The notes under the pieces are model-generated. The model saw only the letters and a program-made list of their open reading frames with translations, ran no database searches and was not told where the DNA came from. Shown here in pieces: positions 63,074 through 64,000 of a DNA stretch of 64,000 nt. Every line of letters starts with the position of its first letter. Position 1 is the stretch's first letter. The DNA comes from Verrucomicrobiaceae bacterium. Its GTDB lineage: Bacteria > Verrucomicrobiota > Verrucomicrobiia > Verrucomicrobiales > Verrucomicrobiaceae. A program made the translations under genes and the position numbers. The DNA lies in NCBI GenBank assembly GCA_027489965.1, contig JAIXZA010000052.1, positions 51,869 through 115,868 of the forward strand, in the 5' to 3' direction.

Positions 63074-64000
63074 ATGAAACGCTTTCTTGCCCTCGCTTGC
63101 CTCTTGCCGCTCGCTTTGCATGCCCATACTTTGCCCTCTGGGGACAAGGAGGCGCTGCGGGCGCACATTTTGGAAGAGTTTATGCAGAAGTCGGCTCCGA
63201 AGAAGGTGAAGCCGGTGGAGGCGCCGATCCCGAAGACGCTGAAAAAGCCGGTGACAGTGGCTGGGTTGTCGGGGTTTGATCTTTCGTCGTTTTTGACGAG
63301 CGGGTCGGCCTTGCCACCAGCGGGGAACGGGCTGCTGATGGCGGCTTCGTTTGCGCCGTTTAAGCCGAAGGTGCGCTACAATTGGGATGGGACGACCTTT
63401 TTCCTCGAATCGGACAACACGCCGGAGGGCATGCCGAACAAGATGGTCGGGATCACGACCTGGCAGCAGCAGGTGCCGATCCCGGCGGCGTATTTTGCGC
63501 ACTCGACGAGCAATGAGAACAACGCGGGCTCGCTCGGGTATCAGCAGCCGAATGTGTGGCGCATCCCGCTGGTGCCGGTGCCTTCGGCATCGCCCATCGT
63601 GATTTATAATCCACCGGCTCCGCCGACGAATTTCCTGCGCGGGGCGGTGGCGCTGGCTTCGAATGGCATCGCGATCTTCAACCCGTCGAACAACGGCGGG
63701 AATGTGTCGTATGAGATCGGCGAGCTGGACTACTACGGCGGTCACTGCGGTCTGGCGGACGATTATCATTACCACATCGCACCCACGCACTTGAACGCAC
63801 GATTCGGCGGGCCGTTGGGCGATGACAAGCCCATCGCTTGGGCGCTGGATGGCTATCCGATGTATGGCTTCCTAGAGCCGGATGGCTCGCCACGGCAGGC
63901 GCTGGATGCGGAAGGCGGTCACGATCATGGCGGCGGCTGGGGTTATCACTACCACGCCATGGGCACCACGACGGTGGACGCGACGCATCCGTATGGCACG
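63074..64000 (+). CDS. exported YHYH-family protein (3' end beyond window)
   Basis: Open from ATG 63074 to the end of the window, 309 residues so far. It has a signal peptide (MKRFLALACLLPLALHAH). The mature protein has two Tyr-His-Tyr-His motifs, DDYHYHIAP (231-234) and WGYHYHAMG (291-294), with IAWALDGYPMYGF between them. This is the complete signature of the YHYH family, whose function is not established. The paired histidines could bind a metal. The gene lies 46 bases downstream of the cusA-like gene on the same strand. An earlier relative is fused to a multicopper oxidase in this same locus, so a role in copper handling at the envelope is a reasonable inference. Confidence 0.85.
   Translation, partial: MKRFLALACLLPLALHAHTLPSGDKEALRAHILEEFMQKSAPKKVKPVEAPIPKTLKKPVTVAGLSGFDLSSFLTSGSALPPAGNGLLMAASFAPFKPKVRYNWDGTTFFLESDNTPEGMPNKMVGITTWQQQVPIPAAYFAHSTSNENNAGSLGYQQPNVWRIPLVPVPSASPIVIYNPPAPPTNFLRGAVALASNGIAIFNPSNNGGNVSYEIGELDYYGGHCGLADDYHYHIAPTHLNARFGGPLGDDKPIAWALDGYPMYGFLEPDGSPRQALDAEGGHDHGGGWGYHYHAMGTTTVDATHPYGT

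Noticed and set aside
1..64000. tRNA, rRNA, CRISPR arrays, insertion sequences or prophage genes
   Set aside because: I looked for cloverleaf arms, regularly spaced short repeats, transposase motifs and phage structural genes and saw none that I could support by eye.

Overview
This window looks like a chromosomal segment from the Verrucomicrobiota (Prosthecobacter/Verrucomicrobium-like). This rests on gene content, because no rRNA or tRNA is present. The signs are PEP-CTERM proteins with an autotransporter-type beta-strand repeat protein, a DUF1592-family cytochrome paired with a DUF1552 protein, several sulfatases, a sialate O-acetylesterase, very large exported multidomain proteins, and few clear Shine-Dalgarno sequences.

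Layout. 1-945: C-terminal end of a large exported protein. 1040-1316: a small membrane protein gene that appears frameshifted in a run of seven C. 1397-2146: a lone Tat-type Rieske protein. 2156-8646 (minus): a tightly overlapping five-gene operon of three SPFH (HflK/HflC-like) proteins, a P1B-type metal ATPase and a small anchored protein. 8726-14631 (minus): a PhoX-like phosphatase, a DUF4394 PEP-CTERM protein and a 1007-residue repeat protein with PEP-CTERM. 15140-16608 (minus): a haem-motif protein coupled to an HtrA-like protein that has lost its catalytic triad. 16852-27396: a 3514-residue exported protein with 5'-nucleotidase and phytase-like modules, followed by an ECF-type sigma factor. 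28357-29306: a broken YHYH gene joined to the 3' half of a LysR-type regulator gene. 29459-37337: a run of PhoD-like phosphatase, DUF1592 cytochrome, DUF1552 protein and sulfatase. 37513-41539: a hypothetical protein, a sialate O-acetylesterase and a beta-helix protein. 41560-46804: DEAD-box helicase, Gfo/Idh/MocA oxidoreductase, a CpxAR-like two-component system and a 2OG-Fe(II) oxygenase.

46970-64000 reads as a copper locus. It has a CusS/CusR-like two-component system (minus), and diverging from it a 2939-residue exported protein that combines a YHYH domain, a sulfatase domain and a C-terminal multicopper oxidase in one reading frame. CusB- and CusA-like efflux genes follow, and then another YHYH protein that runs off the end of the window. 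The CusA-like protein keeps the three methionines that line the copper/silver path in E. coli CusA.

Functional themes: extracellular phosphate release (PhoX, nucleotidase/phytase fusion, PhoD), polysaccharide or ester breakdown (sulfatases, esterase, beta-helix protein), and metal handling at the envelope (SPFH-ATPase operon, copper locus). The most unusual items are the YHYH-sulfatase-multicopper oxidase fusion with its copper-gene neighbours, and the SPFH/P1B-ATPase operon. Everything here is read by eye from the sequence. Family names are recognition calls and were not checked by database search.
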